Part shown: positions 34,777-42,983 of the stretch, one piece after another
Layout of the letters: every line of letters begins with the position of its first letter
Position numbering within the stretch: the stretch's first letter is position 1
The notes under the pieces: model-generated
Seen by the model: the letters and a program-made list of their open reading frames with translations, nothing else
The model's database searches: none
What the model was told of the DNA's origin: nothing
Translations under genes and position numbers: made by a program
From: Rhodopseudomonas sp. BAL398
Lineage (GTDB): Bacteria; Pseudomonadota; Alphaproteobacteria; Rhizobiales; Xanthobacteraceae
DNA length: 64,000 nucleotides
Reading direction: 5' to 3'
Assembly: GCF_033001325.1 (NCBI RefSeq)
Contig: NZ_CP133111.1
Coordinates: 1,550,001 to 1,614,000 of the forward strand

Positions 34777-35118
34777 TCAGCGGGTCGCGCCCGGGGTGAA
34801 TTTCGCCGCCATGCTCTCAAGCGGCTTGAAGCTCTGCTTGGCCAGATCGGTGTAGAGACCGGCGATCTTCTGCGACTCTGCGACAAAAGTCTCATAAGCC
34901 GATTTCGCGAACTCGGTCTGCACTTCGATCGCCTTGTCAAGCGACTTCACGCCCGACAGTTTTTCGACGAACGCGTTGCCGTCTTCGAATGATTTCTTGG
35001 TGTAATCACCGACCGCGGCCGCGATCGCCTGATAGCCCTTCTGCAGGCTGCTTGCCGACGCCACTGCGGTATCGAACTGCTCTTTGCTGTACTGCTGGAT
35101 CTCTTCGACCTTGACCAT
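34777..35118 (-). CDS. Phasin family protein
   Basis: A 113-residue, almost fully helical protein of the Phasin_2 family that coats polyhydroxybutyrate granules. The amphipathic pattern is visible in SSLQKGYQAIAAAVGDYTKK and SYETF-like repeats (SAYETFVAESQKIAGLYTDLAKQ in outline). The start is the ATG at 35118, with AAAGGA upstream; the in-frame extension to 35157 lacks a ribosome site. No phaC/phaA genes are nearby. An inverted repeat and TTGACA lie upstream and probably form its control region. Confidence 0.9.
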   Translation of the reverse strand: MVKVEEIQQYSKEQFDTAVASASSLQKGYQAIAAAVGDYTKKSFEDGNAFVEKLSGVKSLDKAIEVQTEFAKSAYETFVAESQKIAGLYTDLAKQSFKPLESMAAKFTPGATR

Positions 35119-35193
35119 ATTTCGAGTCCTTTCCCAGACGTGTGGCGCAGCCGGCAAATACCGGCTAGGTCACTGATGCTGGCTTACCGCAAC

Positions 35194-35219
35194 GCACAAA
35201 TTTGTCAATAAAATTGTGC
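35194..35219 (-). promoter_or_regulatory. Phasin promoter region with inverted repeat
   Basis: GCACAA and TTGTGC (35194-35199, 35214-35219) form an inverted repeat that extends to 9 of 10 positions. Inside it, on the minus strand, lies a perfect -35 hexamer TTGACA (35208-35203). An operator overlapping the -35 would suit a repressor; a PhaR-type regulator is one guess. The -10 is not convincing. Confidence 0.45.
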
Positions 35220-35519
35220 GGTACACAAGTGTATTTTCTGATAGATACGCGCGATCATTTGCGACGAATGCCGCAGGCTACAGCAAGGATTGTTTAACCT
35301 TTTGGAAACTCACCCCGCCTAACCTGTCTTTGAAATGGTCGCGCTGTCGGGAAAAACCGGCGTAAACACAGTCAAATAGCCCGGTTTTTCAATCTGCTCT
35401 CAGCGCCTTTCGGGTTGCATGTGGCTGAATGGAAAGCGGACTGCGGAAAGCCGCTGGTCCGTTGGGCATAATTTCGCCTCACGAACCAGTGATCTAATGG
35501 AAATCGGACGGGGACGTTC
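35220..35519. other. Upstream region of the DD-carboxypeptidase
   Basis: About 300 bp without a gene. It contains AT-rich patches (a TTTAACC at 35293-35299) and a GAAAAACCGG/CCGGTTTTTC inverted pair (35350-35390 region) that could be a hairpin. A GGGGA at 35512-35516 provides the ribosome site of the next gene. Confidence 0.35.
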
Positions 35520-37238
35520 ATGCATCGTACACACTTCGCCCACTCGCGCACTATGCGAGCATGCGCTCTCGGACTGGCCACGATCTTCTTGGCTGTGCTC
35601 TTCACCAATGACACGGCGGATGCGCGCCGCAAGCATCGCAGTCACACCCGTCACCACGTCGCCCGATACAGCTACAATCCCCCCTTCGCCTCGATCATTG
35701 TCGACGCCAATTCCGGCGCGACATTAACCGCCACCAATCCCGACGCGCTGCGCCACCCAGCTTCGCTGACCAAGATCATGACGCTCTATCTGCTGTTCGA
35801 GCGTCTCGAATCCGGCAAGATCGATCTCGATAGCGAGATGGAGGTCTCCCAGCACGCCTCGATCCAGGCGCCGACCAAGCTCGGATTGCGCCCCGGCCAG
35901 ACGCTGCGCGTCGAGGACGCCATCAAGGCGCTGGTGACGCGCTCAGCCAACGACGCCGCGGTGGTGATCGCCGAAGCGATCGCCGGCGATGAAGGCGATT
36001 TCGCCAAGCTGATGACCCGCAAGGCCCGCTCGCTGGGGATGACCCGGACCGTCTACCGCAACGCCTCCGGTCTTCCCGACGACGATCAGGTGACCACCGC
36101 GCGCGATCAGTCGATCCTCGGCCGCGCCGTCCAGGAGCGCTTTCCGCGCTATTATCGCTACTTCTCCACCAGCGTATTCAATTACCGCGGCCATGCGATC
36201 CGCAACCACAACCACCTGATCGGCAGCGTCGAGGGCGTCGACGGCATCAAGACCGGCTACACCAGGGACTCCGGATTCAATCTCGTCACCTCGATCCACC
36301 GCGGCAACCGATTCCTGGTCGGTGTGGTGCTGGGCGGCCGCAGCGGCAGCGCCCGCGATGCCACCATGCGCAAGCTGCTGGCTGAAAATCTCGACAAGGC
36401 CTCGACCAGGCGCACCGCTGCGGCCATCGTCGAACGCAGCACCTCGACTGCAAATGCCGAGGTCGCGGAAGCCGCGGCCGCCTCCCGCCCGACCCAATCC
36501 TACCAGGTCGAAGGAGCCGTGCAGGTCGCCTCCGCCGCCCCCGCCAAGGCGCCGATGCTGCCAGTCGCACGTCCGTCGGTGCCGCCGTCCGCTTCGCTTG
36601 ATGCCGTGCCGATGCCTGAGCCCGGGCCGTTCAACAGCGGCACGATCCAGACCCGGTCGATTACGGCGATCCCCGGCTCGACCGATCCGATGAAGCCGGT
36701 TCGGGTGAAGACGGTTCACGTCAGGTCGGCGCCGCTCAAGCTCGCCTCGGCAATGCAGCGGGGCCCCGATTCGGCTGTGCGCGCCGAGGCCCCCGAGACC
36801 TCAGGTTCGATCAATTCCCACGCCGAAATGCCACCGCAGCCCGCGAACCACGGCACCGGGCACGGTCTGCTCGGCGTGTTGCCGGCGTCGAGCCTCAGCG
36901 CGGGCAATTCGCAGGTGGTCGCCTACGCCGCCGAGCAGGCGCCGCAGCCGACCGCCATTCAGCACAATGGCGGGATCAAGCCGGCGCCGGTTCGCACCGG
37001 ATGGATCATTCAGGTCGGCGCTCTGGAATCGGAGAGCCAGGCGTTAAAGCGGATCGAGGTCGCGCGCGACCAGGCCAGCGGCATGCTCGGCAAGGCCGAT
37101 TCCTTCACTGAGCCGGTGGTGATGAAGGGCGAGAAACTGTTTCGCGCCCGCTTCGCCGGCCTCGACCGTCATCAGGCCGAAGCGGCGTGCCGCAAGCTCA
37201 AGCGCAACGATATTTCCTGTTTCGCCATTCGAAACTGA
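35520..37238 (+). CDS. D-alanyl-D-alanine carboxypeptidase (PBP5/6 type) with C-terminal SPOR domain
   Basis: A periplasmic penicillin-binding protein of 572 residues that trims pentapeptides in peptidoglycan. Signal peptide at the N-terminus (ACALGLATIFLAVLF, cleavage about ADA-RR). The peptidase S11 motifs are intact: SLTK (Ser82, Lys85), SAN (Ser142) and KTG (244-246). A disordered Ala/Pro/Ser linker of roughly 190 residues follows, then a SPOR domain (GWIIQVGALESESQA ... FRARFAGLDRHQAEAACRKLK in parts) that binds denuded glycans at the division site. The SPOR fusion is typical of Rhizobiales. Confidence 0.95.
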   Translation: MHRTHFAHSRTMRACALGLATIFLAVLFTNDTADARRKHRSHTRHHVARYSYNPPFASIIVDANSGATLTATNPDALRHPASLTKIMTLYLLFERLESGKIDLDSEMEVSQHASIQAPTKLGLRPGQTLRVEDAIKALVTRSANDAAVVIAEAIAGDEGDFAKLMTRKARSLGMTRTVYRNASGLPDDDQVTTARDQSILGRAVQERFPRYYRYFSTSVFNYRGHAIRNHNHLIGSVEGVDGIKTGYTRDSGFNLVTSIHRGNRFLVGVVLGGRSGSARDATMRKLLAENLDKASTRRTAAAIVERSTSTANAEVAEAAAASRPTQSYQVEGAVQVASAAPAKAPMLPVARPSVPPSASLDAVPMPEPGPFNSGTIQTRSITAIPGSTDPMKPVRVKTVHVRSAPLKLASAMQRGPDSAVRAEAPETSGSINSHAEMPPQPANHGTGHGLLGVLPASSLSAGNSQVVAYAAEQAPQPTAIQHNGGIKPAPVRTGWIIQVGALESESQALKRIEVARDQASGMLGKADSFTEPVVMKGEKLFRARFAGLDRHQAEAACRKLKRNDISCFAIRN

Positions 37239-37481
37239 GCCGCTGCGGCAGCGCGCGATCGGCGCCGGCGCATCGCGCCGGGGCGGCCGGGCAAACTAGC
37301 GGCGCGCACCCTGCGCACAGCCGCGATCCGACGAGAAAACCCCGCGCTGAAACCTCTCGTCAAGACTTCCCCGATACAACTCCAGATGATCGACCACGCC
37401 GGCTAACGACGGGCGATCAAGGGGCGTCAGCAGAGACCAGAAGCGACTCGCAGTTTGTAGCGTTTGTTTGCGTTGCTGGAG

Positions 37482-38210
37482 TTAGCTGCGATGAGTGCGA
37501 AGCAAAGTATCCTTGGCCGCGTTTACACGGGCGGCAAGGTACGTCGACCCCCCTTGGTCGGGATGCAATTTCTTCATGAGCGTACGGTGGGCATGAGCAA
37601 TCTCGTCGCGCCCCGCCCCCGGCTGCAGGCCAAGGATCTGATAGGCCTCCTCGGTCGTCATTTTGCTGCTCGACGACTCGCGTCCCTGCCGCCCTGCCGC
37701 GTCTCCCTGCGCGTTCTGACGCCAGGCGGGAAACCTGCGGTCCAGATAGCTTTCAAGTAGCGCGCAGCTTTCGGCGTCGAACCCGGTCAGCATCTGCGCC
37801 AACGCCGGCAGATCGAAGGCGTCGAGCGACTGCCCGGCGTGCGGCCCGGCCACGATCTGCCCGCTCATGTCGCCGCTGTCATGGTTCAGCGTCATCTCGA
37901 TGAATTGCGAGCGCACCTGCGAGGTCTGGCCGCTCGAACGCTGCGCCCGCGGGCCGAACAGGCCGCCGATCGCCGAGAACCCCGCATTGCCCATCGGCGA
38001 CCAGCCCAACAGGCCGGCCCCGAACAGGCCGAGCGGCAGCGCCACCGCCAGTTCGCCCTTGATGCCGGTGAACGCCGCCACCGCGAGCGCCACCACGCCG
38101 CCAGCGATCTTGACCCCACGCGCGAGCAGCGCCGGATTCGCCGAGCGGAGCATCTGCAGCAGCGAATAGAGAACAAAGACAGCAATGGCACCGGCGATTA
38201 ATGTAGGCAT
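37482..38210 (-). CDS. Membrane-anchored J-domain protein (DnaJ/Tim14-like)
   Basis: A 242-residue protein with two or three N-terminal hydrophobic segments (LIAGAIAVFVLYSLLQML, GVVALAVAAFTG, ALPLGLFGAGLLGW), a middle region (SQFIEMTLNHDSGDMSGQI), and a J domain in the last 60 residues. The J domain carries EAYQILGLQPGAGRDEI and the HPD triad in KKLHPDQGG, so it should stimulate an Hsp70 at the membrane. The topology resembles mitochondrial Pam18/Tim14. Alternative start ATG at 38219. It follows the VWA gene by 73 bp on the same strand. Confidence 0.9.
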   Translation of the reverse strand: MPTLIAGAIAVFVLYSLLQMLRSANPALLARGVKIAGGVVALAVAAFTGIKGELAVALPLGLFGAGLLGWSPMGNAGFSAIGGLFGPRAQRSSGQTSQVRSQFIEMTLNHDSGDMSGQIVAGPHAGQSLDAFDLPALAQMLTGFDAESCALLESYLDRRFPAWRQNAQGDAAGRQGRESSSSKMTTEEAYQILGLQPGAGRDEIAHAHRTLMKKLHPDQGGSTYLAARVNAAKDTLLRTHRS

Positions 38211-38283
38211 GGCACCCATATAGTCCCGACCGCCGCAAATTGCACCGCCCATGCGATGCATCGCGTCGCGGCACCTGCCCCGG

Positions 38284-39030
38284 TCATCTCAGCTGGCCGA
38301 GCAATTTCGCCGCGCCGCTGCCGGTCGTGGCGAGCCGCTGCAGCGCCTCGCGTCCGCCGGCCGCATAGGCCGCGACCGCGCGCAGCAACTCGCGCAACTG
38401 CGCCGCCGCGCCGGGATCGAACCTGCACCAGGCGCCGCCGGTGAGCCGCGCGATCTCCCGGAACGCGGCTTCCGAGGTCGGATCGTGGCCTTCCTGGAAC
38501 ACGAACACCGGCACCTTGAGCAGGCCGAGTTCGCCGGCTTTGGCGCAGATCTCGTCGATCCCCTCCTCCATGGCGTCACCGACGAACACCACAGCGCGGA
38601 TCCCGGCGGCGACGGCCTCGCGGCGGGCTTCCGACAGCACCCTGCCGATCTGGGTGTGGCCGCCCTGGCAATCGATCTTCGCCATCAGCCGCGCCAGCTG
38701 TGTGCTGTCCGAAATCCAACCGCTGGCGCGGCATTCGTTGAAACCGCGGTAATACACCAGACGGATTTCCAGGCTGCCGATGGCGGCGGCTTCGCGGAAC
38801 ATGTCGGCCTGCAGCGCACAGGCCATGTCCCAGGTCGGCTGCCGGCTCATGGTGGCATCGAGCGCGAACACCAGCCTGCCCTTGGCCCCGGCCGCAAAGG
38901 GCGACATCGCCCGCGCCTTGGCGACGAACGCGGCAATCTCCGCCGACGCCGAGGGCTCGGCCTTCGGCAGCGAATGCCCTTGCGCATCGGTAGGGCTTCG
39001 AAACGGTGATTTGGTCGGCTCGCGTGTCAT
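38284..39030 (-). CDS. Soluble von Willebrand factor A domain protein
   Basis: A 248-residue protein with a VWA domain from about residue 50 (GRLVFALDATMSRQPTWDMA) in which the MIDAS reads D-A-T-M-S, conserving D-x-T-x-S. Later metal-site segments are GGHTQIGRVL and VFVGDAMEEG. There is no signal peptide, so it is cytoplasmic. No recognised function. It is the first gene of a pair with the membrane J-protein; the pairing suggests a metal-dependent protein-protein contact linked to chaperone action at the membrane. The ATG at 39030 follows a TTG one codon upstream. Confidence 0.85.
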   Translation of the reverse strand: MTREPTKSPFRSPTDAQGHSLPKAEPSASAEIAAFVAKARAMSPFAAGAKGRLVFALDATMSRQPTWDMACALQADMFREAAAIGSLEIRLVYYRGFNECRASGWISDSTQLARLMAKIDCQGGHTQIGRVLSEARREAVAAGIRAVVFVGDAMEEGIDEICAKAGELGLLKVPVFVFQEGHDPTSEAAFREIARLTGGAWCRFDPGAAAQLRELLRAVAAYAAGGREALQRLATTGSGAAKLLGQLR

Positions 39031-39106
39031 CAAGGCTCGCTGTGTGACGCGAGACTTATGTGGAGAGTGACGCAGCGTTGGTCAATGGAGGCGGTGGAGC
39101 TCACGC

Positions 39107-39310
39107 GCTCAGAGTCTGGCTCAAAAAGCGATCGATAGAATCAAGCCTTCAAGGTCGTCATTGCGAGCAGCCCTTGCGACGAAGCAATCCAGTCCCTGCT
39201 TGGCGCCCCTGGATTGCTTCGCCATCAGCCGGCGCTGCGCGCCGGCCTCGGCTCGCAATGACGGCATCAAACTTGATTGTCGTTGTTTCTCTTTCGGTCA
39301 GGCTCTCAGG
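39107..39310. repeat. Palindromic MITE-like element, copy C
   Basis: 204 bp. Left end GCTCAGAGTCTGG, right end GGTCAGGCTCTCAGG, imperfect terminal inverted repeats shared with copies A and B. The inner arms GTCATTGCGAG/CTCGCAATGAC and GAAGCAATCCAG/CTGGATTGCTTC are the same as in copy A. It lies between the VWA and hydrolase genes, and its right terminus contains the hydrolase stop codon. Confidence 0.88.
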
Positions 39311-40145
39311 ATCGGCCGGCCTGCAGCGCAGCAGGCTTGCCGGGCGTCTGCAAATGGGTGCGCTGCGGCCTCAGCACACTGTCGTCATCGAGGAATTTGG
39401 CGAGGACGTTTTCGATCGACTGTTTGACCTCCTGCGGTCCACGATCGCTCATCTCGACATGCTGGTAGCCGGTCTTGACCACCGTAATCCCCGCCTTGGC
39501 GCAGATATTATCGCTGGGAATCACACCGGGATCGGTCTTGAACACCGGGTCCTTGGAGCGGAACGACAGGATCTTGAACTTGCCGTCGACCATGAACGGC
39601 ACGCGAAGATTATCCAGCGTGACGACCTTCCGGATCCGATCCGGATGCAGCTTGGCGAAGTACATCGAGATGTCACCGCCATTGGAGTGCCCGACCATGG
39701 TGAGATGCTCGTAGTCCGCGTTGGGCTGAATCCTCTTCAACTGATCGATCGCAAACAGGATGTTGGCGACGCCGCGCTGATACACCGGAAGCCGGCCGAC
39801 ATAGAGTTCACCGACCTTTGTGACCAGCGGCGCGTCGCGATCCAGATCGTGCTGGATGCTGACCGCCATGTAGCCGCGCGCGGCAAACAGATTGGCAAGG
39901 AATGAGTACTCGGTGAACTTCACCGTATTGCCGTGATTGAGGATGGCGACCGGCAGCTCGATCAGTCCGGCCTCGGCCTGCATTTCCTTGTCGCGGCGGA
40001 TCGCGATATCGACCGCCACCGGCCGGTTGCGGCTGGCATCGAAGAAGGTCAGCGTCTCGTGGCGGATCGCCCATTTGCTCGCCGTGAAGTAAGCGACAGC
40101 AGATACAAGGCACACCGCGGCCAGAATTAGAATTCCGCGCTTCAT
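39306..40145 (-). CDS. Alpha/beta hydrolase, membrane-anchored or secreted
   Basis: A 279-residue hydrolase. The N-terminal segment MKRGILILAAVCLVSAVAYFTA is a signal anchor or signal peptide. The nucleophile elbow is GHSNGG, and the strand before it (PVAILNHGNTVKFTEY) holds the oxyanion region; DNLRVP and a His near GYQHVEM complete a plausible triad. The start is set by AGGA at 40152-40155: it is in contact with the ATG at 40151 but six bases from the ATG at 40145. The last codon and stop lie in palindromic element copy C, so the C-terminal residues may derive from that insertion. Confidence 0.82.
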   Translation of the reverse strand: MKRGILILAAVCLVSAVAYFTASKWAIRHETLTFFDASRNRPVAVDIAIRRDKEMQAEAGLIELPVAILNHGNTVKFTEYSFLANLFAARGYMAVSIQHDLDRDAPLVTKVGELYVGRLPVYQRGVANILFAIDQLKRIQPNADYEHLTMVGHSNGGDISMYFAKLHPDRIRKVVTLDNLRVPFMVDGKFKILSFRSKDPVFKTDPGVIPSDNICAKAGITVVKTGYQHVEMSDRGPQEVKQSIENVLAKFLDDDSVLRPQRTHLQTPGKPAALQAGRS

Positions 40146-40281
40146 GTTCATTCCTGTATCGGCCACGCACCCATCTTGGGACTCGCCGGCCGATCCGATG
40201 AAGTTGAACGGACTATACGTCACGGTGTTTTGACGAGAAGGCTAAATGTTGTGACTTCACGGCCCTATAGCTGTGCAGTGC

Positions 40282-40294
40282 ACTAATAATTAGT
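40282..40294. promoter_or_regulatory. AT-rich palindrome upstream of the hydrolase gene
   Basis: ACTAAT-A-ATTAGT is a perfect 13-bp palindrome, flanked by GTGC and CAC that nearly extend it. It stands out in a GC-rich background, 137 bp before the hydrolase start and downstream of mipZ. A regulator binding site is possible. Confidence 0.4.
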
Positions 40295-40439
40295 CACGAT
40301 ATTGGCTATGGATATTTGCTATTTACATGAGATGCGCAATCTTGCCGCGCAACTACCGCGCGCAACACGCCGACATCTTGCACCGATCGATGGACTGCAA
40401 ATGCCTGCGCCAGCGCATCCGCGCGACCCAATGGCCGCT

Positions 40440-41363
40440 TCAGGCGCCCAGAATGTCGTGAAGTTCCAGCGGAGTGTCGACCTGCGCGAACCATTCGGCG
40501 CGATTGGCGGCGCGACGGCGGCCGCGCTCGTCGAGCGGCAGCTTGAGCTGGCGCAGCAGGCCGTTGACCTCTTCCTTGGCGGTGACATGCCCCATGCTGG
40601 GGCGCGTCCCCAAGGTGGCCTCGTTGAGGTCGTCGAGCGCGGTCAGGCCGCGCGGAAAGAATTCCCGATACACCACCCGTTCGGCAAATCCGTCGAGCGC
40701 GCGGAAGCCGAGCTGCAACGACAGGTCCTTCAAGCCGCCGGCGACGAGCTGATTGTTGCGCGAGCCCAGCATCGACAGCCGGTTGCGCACCACGATCCAA
40801 TCGGTCCCGGCGCCGTCGAGCTGCCGGCGCTGGCGTCGGGCGTCCCGGACCATGGTGGAATAATGGCTTTCGCCGGTGACCGCGTAGCTCACCGGGTCGA
40901 TGGTGCCGAGCACGTCGAAGTCGAGAAAGCTGTCGTTGATCGGGGTCACCAGCGTATCGGCCATCGAATGCGCCAGCCGCATCAGATAGCTGTCGTGACC
41001 GGGCGTATCGATCACGATGAAGTCGAAGCTTCGCTCCACCGCACCGACGGCATCGACAAATTGCTGGAATTCCGAGGATTCATTGTCGGCGATCTGCATG
41101 GTCTCGCCGAGCTTGATGCAGCAATGCTGCGGCAGTTCGAGGTCGAGGCCGGCATGGCGCGCCCAGCTCCGACGGTTGGCGAGGTAGCGCGTAAAACTCT
41201 GCTGACGGCAATCGAGATCGATGGTGGCGACGCGCTGGCCGGCCTGCAGCAGCGCCACGGCGATGTGAAGCGCGAGCGTGGACTTGCCCGATCCGCCCTT
41301 CTCATTGCCCAGCACGATCACATGCGCCGTACCAGCCTGTCCCTGGGTCGCCTGAACCAGCAT
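40440..41363 (-). CDS. mipZ: MipZ, ParA-like division-site positioning ATPase
   Basis: A 307-residue P-loop ATPase forming a polar gradient that inhibits FtsZ and places the septum at midcell in alphaproteobacteria. The deviant Walker A reads KGGSGKST, switch regions DLDCRQQSF and DTPGHDSYL, and the MipZ-specific stretch GTDWIVVRNRLSML is present. Start: a GAAAGGTG ribosome site lies about six bases before the ATG at 41363, whereas the GTG at 41372 overlaps that site. Divergent from panC across 229 bp. Confidence 0.95.
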   Translation of the reverse strand: MLVQATQGQAGTAHVIVLGNEKGGSGKSTLALHIAVALLQAGQRVATIDLDCRQQSFTRYLANRRSWARHAGLDLELPQHCCIKLGETMQIADNESSEFQQFVDAVGAVERSFDFIVIDTPGHDSYLMRLAHSMADTLVTPINDSFLDFDVLGTIDPVSYAVTGESHYSTMVRDARRQRRQLDGAGTDWIVVRNRLSMLGSRNNQLVAGGLKDLSLQLGFRALDGFAERVVYREFFPRGLTALDDLNEATLGTRPSMGHVTAKEEVNGLLRQLKLPLDERGRRRAANRAEWFAQVDTPLELHDILGA

Positions 41364-41592
41364 TGATTTCACCTTTCGGTTATCTTCAAATCGCGCGGCG
41401 CCACGGTCAAGCCATTTGCTTGCGCAGGCTCATGGATGGCGACGCCTTCGCGTTTAATCATGAATCGCCGCCCCCGGGCGGACCGGCCCGATGGCGGCGC
41501 GGCCACGGCTTTGCTATAGGGTGGTTCCCGCCACATGGTTAGAAGCGCGTCTGCGTTAGAAGACGTGTTCGGCCATCACCTGTCGAGCCTCG

Positions 41593-42444
41593 ATGTCCCG
41601 CCCTCCGCTTGTTGCCCGAACCCTACCCGCCTTGCGCCGCGCCCTCACCGATCTGCGCGGCAAGAAGTCCACCGTCGCCCTGGTGCCAACCATGGGAGCG
41701 CTGCATGATGGCCATCTGACGCTGGTGCGGCAAGCCAAGCAGCGCGCCGACAAGGTCATGGTTTCGATCTTCGTCAATCCGGCGCAGTTCGCGCCAAATG
41801 AAGATTTCGCCTCCTATCCGCGGACCTGGAAGGCCGACATGGCCCGGCTCGCCGCCGAACAGGTGGATCTGGTGTGGAACCCGGACGTCAAGACGATGTA
41901 CCCTGACGGCTTCGCCTCCAAGATCGTCACCGAGGGGCCGGCCGTGGTCGGGCTGGAGGATCGTTTTCGGCCGCACTTCTTCGCCGGCGTGACCACCGTG
42001 GTCGGCAAATTGTTCACGCAATGCCGGCCCGATATCGCGCTGTTCGGCGCCAAGGATTTCCAGCAATTGCGCGTGGTGACCCGGATGGCGCGCGACCTCG
42101 ATCTCGGCGTCAAGGTGATTGGCGCGCCGATCGTGCGCGAGCGCGACGGCCTGGCGATGTCGTCGCGCAACGTCTATCTGTCCCCGGAGCAGCGCGCCGC
42201 CGCGCCGACGCTGTATCGGGCCTTGAAGGAGACCGCCAAGCGGATCCGCGCCGGCGGCCGACTCGAAGCCGCGGTGACGGCCGGTGCCAAATTGGTCAGC
42301 GTCGCCGGTTTCGAGCTGGATTATTTCGAGGCGCGCCATGGCGAGACGCTGGAGCCGATCGCCTCGACCAAGGCCGGTCCGGTCCGAATTCTGGTCGCCG
42401 CCCGGATCGGCAGCACCCGCCTGATCGACAACGTCGCGGTGTAG
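41593..42444 (+). CDS. panC: Pantoate-beta-alanine ligase
   Basis: Condenses pantoate with beta-alanine using ATP, the last step of pantothenate synthesis. The 283 residues carry the HIGH-like nucleotide motif [25 protein letters not shown], the pantoate site [24 protein letters not shown] and the KMSKS-like loop [11 protein letters not shown]. panB is not adjacent. It converges with the DUF1489 gene. Confidence 0.97.
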   Translation: MSRPPLVARTLPALRRALTDLRGKKSTVALVPTMGALHDGHLTLVRQAKQRADKVMVSIFVNPAQFAPNEDFASYPRTWKADMARLAAEQVDLVWNPDVKTMYPDGFASKIVTEGPAVVGLEDRFRPHFFAGVTTVVGKLFTQCRPDIALFGAKDFQQLRVVTRMARDLDLGVKVIGAPIVRERDGLAMSSRNVYLSPEQRAAAPTLYRALKETAKRIRAGGRLEAAVTAGAKLVSVAGFELDYFEARHGETLEPIASTKAGPVRILVAARIGSTRLIDNVAV

Positions 42445-42508
42445 CGCGGATCGCGGCGTCCGGCGCTGCGTCCGCGTCGTCGCGCCGCCAAGGATCGCTC
42501 AAGGATCG

Positions 42509-42946
42509 CTACAGCAGCCCCAGCTCGCGCAATTCGCGGCGCATCGCCTCCGGCATCGCCGCGACGCTGGCGGCGGCCTTGCCGAGATCCGGCGGCGCAT
42601 CGCTGTCGGCCAGATAGCGCCAGCCCTGAAACGGCCGCATCGGCCGCGGCGCCACCGCCAGCACCTTGGGCTGCATGATCAGCCGGCAGCGCGCGATGCC
42701 GTCGCTGTCGCGGAACGGCTCGATCCCGATCAGCTTTTCCCGCGCCGCGATCTCGCCGCGGATCACCCAGTAGATCGAACCGCCGGCCAGCAATTCGGCA
42801 TCGCGCTTCGGCGTCATCCGGGTGACGTGGATATGATGGCGCGGCTGGCCCTGCTGCGTGGCAGCCTTCATACGTGCCGCGATCCGACCCGCCAGGTCCT
42901 TCACGGACTCGCAGCCAACGGCGAGCTTGATCAGATGCAGTGGCAT
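42509..42946 (-). CDS. DUF1489 family protein
   Basis: A 145-residue soluble protein of the DUF1489 family, found widely in alphaproteobacteria and of unknown function. Diagnostic blocks are PLHLIKLAVGCESVKDL, HHIHVTRMTPKR, GGSIYWVIRGEI and FQGWRYL. It is followed upstream on the same strand, after 37 bp, by a membrane protein gene. Confidence 0.92.
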   Translation of the reverse strand: MPLHLIKLAVGCESVKDLAGRIAARMKAATQQGQPRHHIHVTRMTPKRDAELLAGGSIYWVIRGEIAAREKLIGIEPFRDSDGIARCRLIMQPKVLAVAPRPMRPFQGWRYLADSDAPPDLGKAAASVAAMPEAMRRELRELGLL

Positions 42947-42983
42947 GAGCCCGGTTACGCTGGAGGGTAAGGCAGAGAGCGGA

